From the NCBI RefSeq assembly GCF_021864535.1, contig NZ_JAKJIC010000008.1, forward strand, positions 1 through 64,000: a stretch of 64,000 nt of DNA, written 5' to 3'. A program made the translations under genes and the position numbers. The stretch's first letter is position 1; each line of letters begins with the position of its first letter. Positions 1 through 9,320 of this stretch are shown here, piece by piece. The notes under the pieces are model-generated. The model had not been told where the DNA came from. It did no database searches and worked only from the letters and a program-made list of their open reading frames with translations. The DNA is from Oryzibacter oryziterrae. GTDB lineage: Bacteria > Pseudomonadota > Alphaproteobacteria > Rhizobiales > Pleomorphomonadaceae.

Positions 1-628
<628 letters not shown>

Positions 629-665
629 GATCTGGCTTACCTCAAGGCGATTGGAGTTCGAGGGA

Positions 666-2909
666 TCAGGCGACCGTCAGCGAGACGGTCGTGGCGGCAA
701 AGCGCGGCGAAGTGACGGTGAGCGTGGCCGCTCCGGCGCCGCCGGTGGTCTCGACCCAGAGGCCGACCGAACCACCCTTCAGCACCTGCGACGACGGACC
801 GATGACCTTGATCGGGCCGGTGACCGAGAAGGACACGGTGTCATCGAGGAACGGCAGGATATTGCCCTTCTGATCGAGCGCGCGGACGATGACGCGGGTG
901 GCGTCCTTGGCCGTGGCGGAGAGTTCGAGATCGTCGGCCTCCACCTCAAGCGTCGTCGGCAACGGATCGTCCGCATAGTGGATCGACTTGACTTCCTTGC
1001 CGTCGATGAAGCCGGTGATGGTGGCCGCTTCCCACTGCATGCCCCACAGGCCCAGTTCGTCGGGCGTGAAGACGCGATGGTCGATGACCACGGGCGCATG
1101 TGGCAGATGCGGGTAGGTTTCCCGATCCGGCTTGACGCGCTTGACCACTTGGCTGCCGTAGCGGATCTCCACCTCGTCGCAGTTGGTGAGCACGATGAGC
1201 GGCAGGATGCCGCCGATGTTGCGCTCGCCTCGGGCATAGAAGGTGACGGGCTGCATCACCACTTCATCAGAGGGATCGCACTGGGAGGTATAGACCCAGG
1301 CGGCGAACTTTGGCTCGCGGAACATGTCCATCACGCCGTGATGGCAGATGCGGTCGCCGGAACCGAAGTCCTTGTGGGTGTTGTAGTCGAACATGCACCA
1401 GCCGATGCAGCCGGAGATGTTGGGATCGCCATAGGCGGCGTTGAGGATTTCGAGATAGCGCGTCACATGCTGAGCCTGGCGCTGCTCCTGGTCCCAGCGC
1501 TTGGTGGGATGCATGTGGCCGTTGAACTCGGTGACCATGTAGGGAACATTGCGGCCGAGGCCGGTGATCTCCGTCTGGCTGCGCAGCGCCGTGCGCGGAC
1601 GATTGTTGCCCGGCAGCTCCTCGTTGCCGAGGATGAAGTCGTTCATGGTGTAGACGTCTTCGAGGAACTCGCTCTCGGTGATGTAGCGCACGCCGCCGGT
1701 CTGGCGGGTGGAATCGAGTTCATGGGCGAGACGGTTGGTCTCGATGTAGAAGTCGTGCACGTCACGCGACTCGTTGATGCGCACCCCCCACAGGATGATC
1801 GAGGGATGGTTCCAGTCGCGCGTGACCATGGCGCGCACATTGGCAATCGCTTGCGCCTGCCAGGCCTCGTCCCCCACGTGCTGCCAGCCGGGGATCTCCT
1901 CGAAGACCAAGAGCCCCAGTTCGTCGCAACGATCGAGGAACCAGGTGGACTGGGGATAGTGCGAGGTGCGGACCAGATTGACCTTCAGCTTGCGCTTGAG
2001 GAGTTCGGCGTCGCGCTCCTGGGCGCGGCGGCCCATGGCGTAGCCCACATAGGGCCAGGCCTGGTGGCGGTTGAGGCCACGGATCTTCAGCGGCCGGCCA
2101 TTGAGGCGGAAGCCTTCCGGCGTGAACTCGGCGGTACGGAAACCGAAGCGGACCGCATGGGAGTCAGAGCCGGAGGCGTGGGTGGTCTCGACCTCGGCGG
2201 TGTAGAGCACCGGCGTATCGAGATCCCACAGGGACAGGCCTTCGAGATCGGTGAACACCAGCTTCACGTCGGCGGCGAGCTCGGCGGTCGACGTGGCAAG
2301 AACGGAACCCGTGGCGTCCTTCAGCGTCACCTTGACGGTGCCCTCGAGCGGCAGCTTCTGCGGGTTGGCAGTGAGCACGCGCACGGACACCGACTTGCGC
2401 TCGGCAAGCGCGTCAAGCGTCTCCACCTTGACGTTGGAGACATAGACCGGGGCAGTGACGCGCAGCCAGACGTCGCGATAGATGCCAGCATAGGTGAGAT
2501 AGTCGATCTGGCCGCCGAAGGGCGGGATCGCCGGATTCTCGGCGCCGTTGATGGTGACGGTGACGAGATTGTCGCCCTTGTTCAGAAGATCGGTCAGGCG
2601 CGCCTCGAAGGGCGTGTAGCCGTCCGGGTGGGCGGCAACCGTCTCGCCATTCACATAGACGACGCTGTCGGCCATGGCGCCGTCGAAGACCAGCGCCACT
2701 TCCTTGCCCTCGAAGGCCGGCTGCCAGGCGATGCGCTTCTGATAGGTGAAGGCGCGCTGGTATGCGGTTTCGTCAAAGTAGTTGAACGGCGTCTCGACGG
2801 CGGTGTGCGGCAGGGTCACGTCGCGCCCGGCAGCGAAGGCTTCGATCAGCGCCTTCTCGGCACCTTCATGGAAGGACCAGTTGCTGTTGATTTGAGTGGT
2901 GGTGCGCAT
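666..2909 (-). CDS. lacZ: Glycoside hydrolase family 2, beta-galactosidase-like
   Basis: A 747-residue intracellular glycosidase with no signal peptide, so it would act on sugar already imported by the flanking ABC system. An N-terminal jelly-roll ([11 protein letters not shown] onward) and an immunoglobulin-like domain precede the TIM barrel. The barrel carries the acid/base Asn-Glu in WGVRINES (about residue 380) and the likely nucleophile Glu in VTEFNG (about 461). The C-terminal ~200 residues are beta-rich (residues from [12 protein letters not shown] onward). The ATG at 2909 is preferred over an in-frame TTG two codons earlier because AGGG lies about 10 bases before it. It sits between the permease (16-base gap) and ATPase genes. 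A beta-galactosidase role follows from the lacZ position; GH2 beta-glucuronidase or mannosidase activity is not excluded. Confidence 0.85.
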   Translation of the reverse strand: MRTTTQINSNWSFHEGAEKALIEAFAAGRDVTLPHTAVETPFNYFDETAYQRAFTYQKRIAWQPAFEGKEVALVFDGAMADSVVYVNGETVAAHPDGYTPFEARLTDLLNKGDNLVTVTINGAENPAIPPFGGQIDYLTYAGIYRDVWLRVTAPVYVSNVKVETLDALAERKSVSVRVLTANPQKLPLEGTVKVTLKDATGSVLATSTAELAADVKLVFTDLEGLSLWDLDTPVLYTAEVETTHASGSDSHAVRFGFRTAEFTPEGFRLNGRPLKIRGLNRHQAWPYVGYAMGRRAQERDAELLKRKLKVNLVRTSHYPQSTWFLDRCDELGLLVFEEIPGWQHVGDEAWQAQAIANVRAMVTRDWNHPSIILWGVRINESRDVHDFYIETNRLAHELDSTRQTGGVRYITESEFLEDVYTMNDFILGNEELPGNNRPRTALRSQTEITGLGRNVPYMVTEFNGHMHPTKRWDQEQRQAQHVTRYLEILNAAYGDPNISGCIGWCMFDYNTHKDFGSGDRICHHGVMDMFREPKFAAWVYTSQCDPSDEVVMQPVTFYARGERNIGGILPLIVLTNCDEVEIRYGSQVVKRVKPDRETYPHLPHAPVVIDHRVFTPDELGLWGMQWEAATITGFIDGKEVKSIHYADDPLPTTLEVEADDLELSATAKDATRVIVRALDQKGNILPFLDDTVSFSVTGPIKVIGPSSQVLKGGSVGLWVETTGGAGAATLTVTSPRFAATTVSLTVA

Positions 2910-2925
2910 TTGCAAAGCCCTGGAG

Positions 2926-3741
2926 TTACTTGACCGAACCGATCATGCCTTCGACAAACTGCCGCTGCATGGCGAAGAAAACGAAGAGCGTGGGAACCGT
3001 GGCGATCACCGTGCCCACCATGACGACGCCATAGTCGGGGTAATAGGCCGATCCCAGCGAGGAGATCACCAGCGTGATCGTCTTCATCTCGTTGGACTGA
3101 AGCACGATGAGCGGCCAGAGATAGTTGTTCCACGCCGTCATGAAGATGATGATGAAGGCCGCCGCATAGGTGGACCGCATCACCGGAATGTAGATCAGGA
3201 AGAAGATCTGCCATTCCTTGAGCCCGTCCACCCGCGCCGCATCGCGCAGTTCATGGGGGAAGGACTTGGTGTTCTGGCGGAAGTAGAAGATGATGAAGGC
3301 GGACCCGACGAAGGGCAGCAGCACGGCGACATGCGTGTTGATCAGCCCGGCCTTGCCCATCATCATGAACAGCGGGATCATCAGCGCCGCAAACGGCACC
3401 ATCAGCGTCAGCAGGATCGCGTTGTAGATGCGCTCCTTGTTGCGCGAGCGGAAGATCTCGAAGCCATAGCCGGCCATGGACGAGACCAGCAGCGTGATCA
3501 GCGTCTGCAGGATGGCGATCTTCAGCGAGTTCCAGAACACCACCGGCACATTCACCTGGGTGAAGAAGGCCGCGGCATTGGCGCTGAGCGCATCGCCGAA
3601 GCCGACCTTGCCCTTGACGATGTCGGTGGTGGGGTTGGTGGCGCCGAAGGCCATCCACAGGAAGGGGAAGACCGACAGGAAGGCCATCACGCCGAGGAAG
3701 GCGTAGGTGCCTGCGGAGCGGAGCGTGCGCATCGGGTTCAT
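2926..3741 (-). CDS. lacG: Sugar ABC transporter permease, MalG/LacG type
   Basis: A 271-residue inner-membrane permease with about six hydrophobic segments (for example YAFLGVMAFLSVFPFLWMAF at the N terminus). It carries the EAA-loop motif, which binds the ATPase, in ELRDAARVDGLKEWQIFFLIYIPVMRS. It ends FVEGMIGSVK, typical of the CUT1 family. The start is the ATG at 3741 (MNPMRTLRSAG), which overlaps the stop of the partner permease gene by four bases (ATGA), so the two are translationally coupled. The open frame continues upstream but only as overlap with the partner gene. It should form a heterodimer with the 3738-4655 product. Confidence 0.93.
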   Translation of the reverse strand: MNPMRTLRSAGTYAFLGVMAFLSVFPFLWMAFGATNPTTDIVKGKVGFGDALSANAAAFFTQVNVPVVFWNSLKIAILQTLITLLVSSMAGYGFEIFRSRNKERIYNAILLTLMVPFAALMIPLFMMMGKAGLINTHVAVLLPFVGSAFIIFYFRQNTKSFPHELRDAARVDGLKEWQIFFLIYIPVMRSTYAAAFIIIFMTAWNNYLWPLIVLQSNEMKTITLVISSLGSAYYPDYGVVMVGTVIATVPTLFVFFAMQRQFVEGMIGSVK

Positions 3742-4655
3742 CGGTCGCTCTCCCGGGCAAGATAGAACTGGATGAAGGCCAGGATCGCCACCAGGAACAC
3801 GATCACATAGGACACCAGCGCGGCGTAGCCGAAGCTCGGCATGAACTTGAAGGTGAGGTTGTAGATGTAGAGCGACAGCGTCAGCGCCGAGTTGGACGGC
3901 CCCGCCGCACCGCCGGCCGAACCCCCGCCGGTGATGTTGGCGACTTCGTCGAACAGCTGCAGCGTACCGATGGTGGAGGTGACCGTGGTGAACAGGATCA
4001 CCGGCTTCAGCATCGGGACCGTGAGGAAGGCGAAGCGGCCGATGGAGGGCACGCCATCGATGCGCGCGGCCTCGTAGACCGACTTGTCGATGTTCTGCAT
4101 GGCCGCCAGATAGAAGATCATGTTGTAGCCGGTCCAGCGCCAGGTGATGGCGATGATGATCATGGTCCGGCACCAGAAGGGATCGGTCATCCAGGGGATG
4201 GGATCGCTGATGAGGCCAATGGTCTCAAGCGTCGAATTGACGATGCCGTCGGTGACGAACATCGACTTGAACAGCACCGAGTAGGCCACCAGCGAGGTGA
4301 CGCAGGGCAGGAAGATCGCCGTGCGGAACAGGCCGCGGAAGCGGATGGCCGGATTGTTGAGCACCGCCGCCATCACCAGCGCCAGCGTCAGCATGATCGG
4401 CACCTGGATCAGGAAGAAGATGAAGGTGTTGCTGAGCGCCTGAATGAAGAGCGGATCGTTCCAGAGTTTGACGAGATTGCCATAGCCGGCAAACGTCATG
4501 TTCATGCCGCGTCCCTGCTGGAACGACATCCAGAAGGATTGCAGGATCGGGAAGATCATGAAGATGGCGATGAGCGTCAGGGCCGGGGCGACGAACAGCC
4601 AGCCGTTGATGTCAAATCTGCGGCGCTGGGCCGGGCCACTCGCAAGCGAAGACAT
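3738..4655 (-). CDS. lacF: Sugar ABC transporter permease, MalF/LacF type
   Basis: A 305-residue inner-membrane permease of the CUT1 family. The N terminus MSSLASGPAQRRRFDINGWLF is followed by about six membrane spans and an EAA loop (VYEAARIDGVPSIGRFAFLTVPML). The ATG at 4655 is chosen because GGAGAAGGAGG lies just upstream; an earlier in-frame start would add 21 residues that look non-native. The gene lies 95 bases downstream of the binding-protein gene, behind a strong hairpin, and overlaps the next permease by four bases. Confidence 0.93.
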   Translation of the reverse strand: MSSLASGPAQRRRFDINGWLFVAPALTLIAIFMIFPILQSFWMSFQQGRGMNMTFAGYGNLVKLWNDPLFIQALSNTFIFFLIQVPIMLTLALVMAAVLNNPAIRFRGLFRTAIFLPCVTSLVAYSVLFKSMFVTDGIVNSTLETIGLISDPIPWMTDPFWCRTMIIIAITWRWTGYNMIFYLAAMQNIDKSVYEAARIDGVPSIGRFAFLTVPMLKPVILFTTVTSTIGTLQLFDEVANITGGGSAGGAAGPSNSALTLSLYIYNLTFKFMPSFGYAALVSYVIVFLVAILAFIQFYLARESDR

Positions 4656-4702
4656 GCGCCCTCCTTCTCCGGAAGCGGTGCTTTGGCAAGAGCTGATAAA
4701 AG

Positions 4703-4733
4703 CCGGGCGCGGAACCAAAGGCCCCGCGCCCGG
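4703..4733 (-). terminator. GC-rich hairpin between the binding-protein and permease genes
   Basis: Perfect 10-bp arms at 4703-4712 and 4724-4733 enclose an 11-base loop. On the minus strand the hairpin is followed by CTTTTATC. In sugar ABC operons such a structure behind the binding-protein gene usually protects the upstream mRNA or terminates part of the transcripts, so the periplasmic protein outnumbers the membrane proteins. The structure is read directly; the effect is inferred. Confidence 0.7.
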
Positions 4734-4750
4734 GCAGCAACAGGGGAGGA

Positions 4751-6016
4751 TTACTGCAGCTGCGACTTGACCTGCGCGTCGACGGCCTTCAGCACGTCGT
4801 CAACCGAGGTGCCCTTGGCCAGATCCGGCAGGTGGGCGGCAATGGCGCTGTCCACTTCGTTGGTGAACACGCCGTAGTTCACGGACGGAACCTTGCTCAG
4901 CCAATCGGAGAAGTTCTGCCAGATTGGCTCGCCGCCGAAGAACTCGTCGTTGGACGAATAGGCAGTACCCGTACGAGCGGCCAGAAGCGAACCGACGGCA
5001 CCGCGATCCACCAGGATCTTCTGGTAGAAGTCGATGTCCTTGGCGTAGATCTCGTTCAGGAAGTCGATGGCTTCGTCCTTGGCCTTGGAGCCGGACAGGA
5101 CATACCAGCTGGAACCGCCGAGGTTCGACGCGGCGACAGCGCCGGGCACGTCGAGCTTCGGAATCGGGGCGACGCCCCACTTGCCCTTCTGGTCGGCACC
5201 GGACTTGACCGTGCCGGTGATCCACACGCCGGTCGTCACCGAGGCAACGTCACCCGAGGTGAAGGCGCCAACCCAGTCGGCCCAGCCGGCGGCCGGCTTG
5301 TAGATGCCAGCCTGCAGGATCTTCTGCTCGACTTCCAGCGCAGCCTTCAGGCCGGGGTTGTCGAGGATGTTCGGATTGCCGTCCTTGTCGAAATACCACG
5401 AACCAGCGGACTGCATGAAGATGCGGACATAGCCGGCGTCATTGGGATCGAGCGCGAGCATCTTGTGGCCGGTCTTGGCTTCGACGGCCTTGGCGATCTC
5501 GATATACTTGTCCCAGGTCAGGTCCTGCATGTCGGCGGGCTTGTAGCCGGCAGCCTCGATGTAGTCCTTGCGATAGTAGAAGCCGGTGACGCCGGAGTCG
5601 AAGGGCATGGAGTAGACCTTGCCGTCGAGCGTGGCGAGCTGAACCTTGTAGGGCGCAAAGCCGGAATAATCGACCTTGTCGCTGAGCGGGGCGAAGGCGC
5701 CCGGGAAGGACTGAAGATACTTCTGCGCGCCGTAATCTTCGATCAGGACGATGTCGGGCATGCCGTCGGAAACGCCAGAGGCCAGACCGGTCTGCAGCTT
5801 CTGCTCCACGTCGACCTTGGCGAAGTCAACAACGTTGAGCTTGAAGTCCGGATGGGTCTTCGCATAGCGATCGCCGGCTTCCTTCATGATCGCGACGTTG
5901 AAATTCGGGTCCCAGCACCAGACGGTGAGTTCGGCGGCCTGAGCGGTCACGATGGCGAGGAGGCTCGCGCCGGCAAAGGCGAGCGTTCCCCGGCGAAGGG
6001 TCTTGCTGAAATTCAT
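4751..6016 (-). CDS. lacE: Sugar ABC transporter substrate-binding protein, LacE type
   Basis: A 421-residue extracellular solute-binding protein (family 1). It begins with a Sec signal peptide, MNFSKTLRRGTLAFAGASLL, ending at AQA before ELTVWCWDPNFN. The mature protein keeps family features such as VEQKLQTGLASG and PDIVLIEDYGAQKYL, which strongly resemble rhizobial LacE. The ATG at 6016 follows GGAGACATAG. It is the first gene of the operon, and the 434-base region before it holds the palindromic operator. It should deliver lactose or another beta-galactoside to the 2926-4655 permease. Confidence 0.92.
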   Translation of the reverse strand: MNFSKTLRRGTLAFAGASLLAIVTAQAAELTVWCWDPNFNVAIMKEAGDRYAKTHPDFKLNVVDFAKVDVEQKLQTGLASGVSDGMPDIVLIEDYGAQKYLQSFPGAFAPLSDKVDYSGFAPYKVQLATLDGKVYSMPFDSGVTGFYYRKDYIEAAGYKPADMQDLTWDKYIEIAKAVEAKTGHKMLALDPNDAGYVRIFMQSAGSWYFDKDGNPNILDNPGLKAALEVEQKILQAGIYKPAAGWADWVGAFTSGDVASVTTGVWITGTVKSGADQKGKWGVAPIPKLDVPGAVAASNLGGSSWYVLSGSKAKDEAIDFLNEIYAKDIDFYQKILVDRGAVGSLLAARTGTAYSSNDEFFGGEPIWQNFSDWLSKVPSVNYGVFTNEVDSAIAAHLPDLAKGTSVDDVLKAVDAQVKSQLQ

Positions 6017-6450
6017 CTATGTCTCCTCCACTGCCCGGCACCCTCCTCCGACCTGCCTCTCAGGTCGCGCGACAACGCGGGGGTGCCCGTCGAAGGCGAT
6101 GTCCTCGCCTTGTGCCGCCAGTATTGCCCAGAAGCGAACAGCGCGCAAGGTGTTTAGTAAAATTTACTAACTTTTGCCTCAAGCATTTGAAACGATTGAA
6201 TTTTTGAAAGGTAAATTTTTCAGGCGGTCTACGGCACGGCCTTTTGGCCCACAGATTCTTTACCGCCAAGCACCACCCGAGCCCCGCCGCGAAGGGGCAG
6301 ATGAAAGGGACGGAATGCTGTAAAAACGTTTCAAGTCAGATAGATAGCCGGAAAATATTTTCAGTGCGCATGGACGCCCGGAGGGCTCCGTCAGCGCGCA
6401 GCCAACAGGGTTCCAGACAGGTCAAATCCACAGGGAAGCCAGCAAAGGCG
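6017..6450. promoter_or_regulatory. Intergenic promoter region of the lactose-type operon
   Basis: This 434-base gap lies between the LacI-family regulator and lacE. The part nearest lacE (about 6150-6225) is AT-rich and contains the palindromic operator described separately and a looser related sequence near 6203-6220 (GGTAAATTTTT). No convincing gene is present in 6226-6450; short frames there lack ribosome sites and family resemblance. Confidence 0.6.
6154..6170. promoter_or_regulatory. Palindromic operator candidate for the LacI-family regulator
   Basis: TTAGTAAAATTTACTAA is an inverted repeat with 8-base arms around a central A, 138 bases before the lacE start. LacI-family proteins bind such palindromes. 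A related site lies upstream of the regulator gene itself at 7574-7588. The repeat is seen directly; binding is inferred. Confidence 0.7.
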
Positions 6451-7491
6451 TTAACCAGTTCCACCGGGCGCCCGCGTGCTGTCGCGCCAGATGATCTCGG
6501 TGGCGATGATCAGCTTCTTGGCATAGTCGCGCCCCGCCATGCGCTCGGCAAGCAGGTCGAAGGCATTCTCGCCGATTCGCTCGGCCGGGATGCGGACGGT
6601 GGTCAGCGGCGGCGCCAGGAACTGGGCCGAGGGAATGTCGTTGAAGCTGGCGATGGCGATGTCGCGCGGGATCGACAGCCCCTTCTCCTGGATCGCCCGG
6701 TAGGCACCGATGGCCATGTTGTCGTTGGAGGTGACGATGATCTCCGGCAGCGTCGGTGCCTCGAGGAGGCTGCGCGCCAGCTGGTAGCCGTTTTCGAAAC
6801 AGAGCCGGTCTGCCAGAAGATAGAAGGCGGGATCGAACAGCTCGTGCTGCTGGGTCCACTGCTTGAAGGTGATCGCCCGCTCCTCGTTGGAGGGATAGCG
6901 CACATTGCCGCTCGGCCGATCGTCGCCCAGGAAGGCAAAGCGCCGGTAGCCGACGGCGTGCAACTGGTCGAGAAGCCGCGTCATGGCAAAGCGCAGATCG
7001 CAAGCCACGATGTCGAGATCGTCAACATAAGGCGCAAAATCGGCAAAAATCAGGTTCGGCGTCATCTGCCGCACCCAGTCGATCTCCGCATCGGTGTGCA
7101 GCCCCAGCGCGATGATGCCGGAGAGTACGGATGGGTCATCGACCGTCGGCAGCGCACCGGAATTGTAGAAGGTGACCACCTCCACCCGGTTGGCCCGTGC
7201 CCGTGCCTCGATGCCGAGCCGAACGCCGATGTAATAGGGATCAGCCATCTCGTCTTCGGCGCGCAGGAAATGCACGATGGCAATGCGACCGTTGCTGGCG
7301 GCGTCCGCCCCGACCGGTCGGCCGGCGCGCGGACGGTTGCGCGGCGTCAGATAGTTGAGCGCCTCCGCCGTCTCGATGATCGCCTGCCGCTTCACCTCGG
7401 TGATCGACAGCGAGGTGTCGTAATTGAGGACGCGCGACACCGTGGCGGACGAAACGCCCACCGCCTTGGCTATTTCCTTGATCGTGACCAT
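6451..7491 (-). CDS. lacI: LacI-family transcriptional regulator of the galactoside operon
   Basis: A 346-residue regulator. The N-terminal helix-turn-helix reads VTIKEIAKAVGVSSATVSRVLN, with the LacI hinge helix after it. A periplasmic-binding-protein-like sugar domain follows (for example IALGLHTDAEIDWV and TSNDNMAIGAYRAIQEKGLSIP). The ATG at 7491 gives the canonical start MVTIKEIA; the nine extra upstream residues of the open frame do not fit the family. It lies just upstream of lacE on the same strand and probably represses the operon until a galactoside binds. The similar palindromes before lacE and before this gene suggest autoregulation. Confidence 0.9.
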   Translation of the reverse strand: MVTIKEIAKAVGVSSATVSRVLNYDTSLSITEVKRQAIIETAEALNYLTPRNRPRAGRPVGADAASNGRIAIVHFLRAEDEMADPYYIGVRLGIEARARANRVEVVTFYNSGALPTVDDPSVLSGIIALGLHTDAEIDWVRQMTPNLIFADFAPYVDDLDIVACDLRFAMTRLLDQLHAVGYRRFAFLGDDRPSGNVRYPSNEERAITFKQWTQQHELFDPAFYLLADRLCFENGYQLARSLLEAPTLPEIIVTSNDNMAIGAYRAIQEKGLSIPRDIAIASFNDIPSAQFLAPPLTTVRIPAERIGENAFDLLAERMAGRDYAKKLIIATEIIWRDSTRAPGGTG

Positions 7492-7573
7492 GGAACCGCG
7501 TCCCGCATTGCCTTGCACAATCGATGCGCTTGCTAAGCGTACTGCAGGACCGGGAGCAAGCTCAAGCGGTCCA

Positions 7574-7600
7574 GGTAAAATATTTACCAGTGGATTTTAC
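7574..7600. promoter_or_regulatory. Operator-like palindrome upstream of the LacI-family gene
   Basis: GGTAAAATATTTACC at 7574-7588 has 6-base arms GGTAAA/TTTACC around ATA. It is followed by a second half-site-like GGATTTTACC at 7592-7601. The core GTAAA...TTTAC matches the lacE operator but with a three-base rather than one-base spacer. It lies 83 bases before the regulator start, consistent with negative autoregulation. Confidence 0.55.
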
Positions 7601-7621
7601 CGGATTTGAAGATGGCAGTCC

Positions 7622-8239
7622 TTAGAGCATGACGTCAGAAATGGTCAGACCGAGAGCGGTGGCGAGCGCCTCACCGATGCGCGCTTGTACAGGGACTCGT
7701 TCATCGAGATCGCTTTGGTCAAGATGAGAGCCTGACACAATTGCCAGGATTTTCGATGCAATTTCGGAGTTGTCGTAGATGATGGCATTATGTGCGAGTG
7801 AAAGCGCCGGAGAGAGATTCAACAAAGACGAAACGAACCTGCGACGCACTGTCACGTCGTCGATATGATGCCCGCCGCGCTCGACCCTCTCTTTGATCCG
7901 CAAGATGCACGCATCGTCGCTGCGAACGCAAACAAACACGAGACCAACTTCGTATCCCAACTCGCGACACTTACGCATGATCTCAATCGACTGTCGACTA
8001 CCCAGGGTCGTCTCATATACGAAGCTTTGGCGTAACGACATGAGCTCTTTGAGACGCATCAATACGGCACGCCCAGCCTTCACAGAAGCACTTGAAGGGG
8101 AAGTTGGGCTCAGGTTCCGTGCAATCAGATCGGCATTGACATATTCGCCAATTGGCCTGAGCAGCTCATAAATGGTCGACTTCCCCGATCCATTCGGCCC
8201 CGCAATAATGGTGCAGAACGACGGGACTGTGGTGGTCAT
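7622..8239 (-). CDS. Zeta-toxin-like P-loop kinase (COG4185 type)
   Basis: A 205-residue protein with Walker A GPNGSGKST near residue 14. Further zeta-family features are NADLIARNLSP (Asp/Asn site after strand 2), FVYETTLGS (the glutamate region that contacts substrate) and Arg-rich RIKERVERGGHHI with VRRRF. Zeta toxins phosphorylate UDP-N-acetylglucosamine and so poison wall synthesis; COG4185 members are close relatives whose substrate is often unknown. The start overlaps the stop of the 71-residue upstream gene by four bases. Base composition is lower in GC than the neighbours, and tRNA-Arg lies about 150 bases beyond the partner gene, suggesting acquisition. Toxin function is inferred. 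Confidence 0.75.
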   Translation of the reverse strand: MTTTVPSFCTIIAGPNGSGKSTIYELLRPIGEYVNADLIARNLSPTSPSSASVKAGRAVLMRLKELMSLRQSFVYETTLGSRQSIEIMRKCRELGYEVGLVFVCVRSDDACILRIKERVERGGHHIDDVTVRRRFVSSLLNLSPALSLAHNAIIYDNSEIASKILAIVSGSHLDQSDLDERVPVQARIGEALATALGLTISDVML

Positions 8240-8451
8240 CTGCGACGATCTGCAGATTCAACAATTGCCCCCATCACGCTCACAACTTTAACCAAACGCT
8301 GCACACCGCCGGGAAGCTCCTCAATAAAGCCGCCACGAGCCAAGTCGAGGTAATAAATTGAGGTCCCCGCCGCTTGCGCAATCATGCGGGCAAACTGACC
8401 GATCTGCCTGACAGACTCGGCATTCTCACGGCTCTTGTCTAACAGCATCAT
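8236..8451 (-). CDS. Small partner of the zeta-like kinase, possible antitoxin
   Basis: A 71-residue protein (MMLLDKSRENAESV...VESADRRR) with no recognised family. An N-terminal helical, Gln/Arg-rich stretch (RQIGQFARMIAQAAG) is followed by a mixed part. Two adjacent ATG codons could start it. A GGAGATGATG sequence lies just upstream. Its stop overlaps the kinase start in ATGA fashion, the usual layout of toxin-antitoxin pairs in which the small upstream gene neutralises the downstream enzyme. The antitoxin role rests on position only. Confidence 0.6.
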   Translation of the reverse strand: MMLLDKSRENAESVRQIGQFARMIAQAAGTSIYYLDLARGGFIEELPGGVQRLVKVVSVMGAIVESADRRR

Positions 8452-8595
8452 CGAGCATCATCTCCGTTGACACGACAAATGGGCATGAAGCGAAGGGTAG
8501 AAAAGTACCCCCATAGACATCCGTGCGGCTTGCCTTGCGACGTTCTGACTTTGACGCGGCCTTTCACACAATGAAAGGCGAAAACTCTTACCATT

Positions 8596-8672
8596 TGGCG
8601 ACTCCAGCAGGGCTCGAACCTGCGACCTGCCGCTTAGAAGGCGGCTGCTCTATCCAGCTGAGCTATGGAGCC
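8596..8672 (-). tRNA. tRNA-Arg (anticodon TCT)
   Basis: A 77-nt cloverleaf with encoded CCA. The acceptor GGCTCCA pairs with TGGAGTC. The anticodon stem GCCGC/GCGGC encloses CTTCTAA, giving anticodon TCT (reads AGA). The T arm is GCAGGTTCGAGCCCTGC. No duplicated 3' end suggesting an integrated element was seen nearby. Confidence 0.95.
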
Positions 8673-8739
8673 ATGCCATTGCGGTGACGCGCCCATGAGG
8701 TGCGTCGGACGCTGGCCGCTCGGGGCCAGCCGACCCCGG

Positions 8740-9045
8740 TCAGTGCGTCCAGACTTCGGCCTTGGAGCTCTTGAAGTTGTCCGAATAGGACATGCGCTTG
8801 GCGGTGCGCTCCTTGGGCTCGACCACACGATAGGCAAGGCCGTTGCGCGTGGCATAGGCGATGGCCTGATCGCGCGTCTCGAAGCTGAGCTTGACCTGCT
8901 GCAGCATGTCGGTCGACGAGGTGTAGCCCATGAGGGGCTCGACGGTCTTGGCCCGCTCCGGTTCGAACTCGAGCACCCAGTTCTCGGTGCGACCGCGCCC
9001 CGACTGCATGGCGTTCTTGGCCGGTTTGTAGATGCGAGCTGCCAT
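8740..9045 (-). CDS. Complex I accessory subunit, NDUFS4-like (ETC complex I subunit conserved region)
   Basis: A 101-residue protein starting MAARIYKPAKNAMQSG. It matches the alphaproteobacterial/mitochondrial 18-kDa (NDUFS4, AQDQ) subunit of NADH:ubiquinone oxidoreductase: W-LEFEP near residue 25, MGYTSSTDMLQQVKLSF, then AIAYATRNGLAY and KRMSYSDNFK. It would be peripheral to the matrix-arm side of complex I at the inner membrane. The ATG at 9045 is preferred over one seven codons earlier because family members begin M-A-R-IY-P. It sits between tRNA-Arg and tRNA-Pro, away from the nuo operon. Confidence 0.88.
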   Translation of the reverse strand: MAARIYKPAKNAMQSGRGRTENWVLEFEPERAKTVEPLMGYTSSTDMLQQVKLSFETRDQAIAYATRNGLAYRVVEPKERTAKRMSYSDNFKSSKAEVWTH

Positions 9046-9109
9046 ATGTCCCACTCTTGCTGCCAAGGGTCATCGACCCGGCGGAGCCGGATCCGTGGCC
9101 CGGAAGTGA

Positions 9110-9186
<77 letters not shown>

Positions 9187-9320
9187 ACGATGAATTTCTG
9201 CTGGTTTTCCTAGCCGCTTCAGCGGTGCGGTGCAAGGGATCATACGCAAAAAGCACTGCAAGCGCACCTGCCACGCGCCCTCGCGAACGGCAAAACACGG
9301 AAAAAACCGCGATGCTCGCC

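Noticed and set aside
8596-8672. tRNA-Arg as attachment site of an integrated element
   Set aside because: No duplicated tRNA end, integrase or mobility gene was found nearby; only the composition of the zeta pair hints at transfer.
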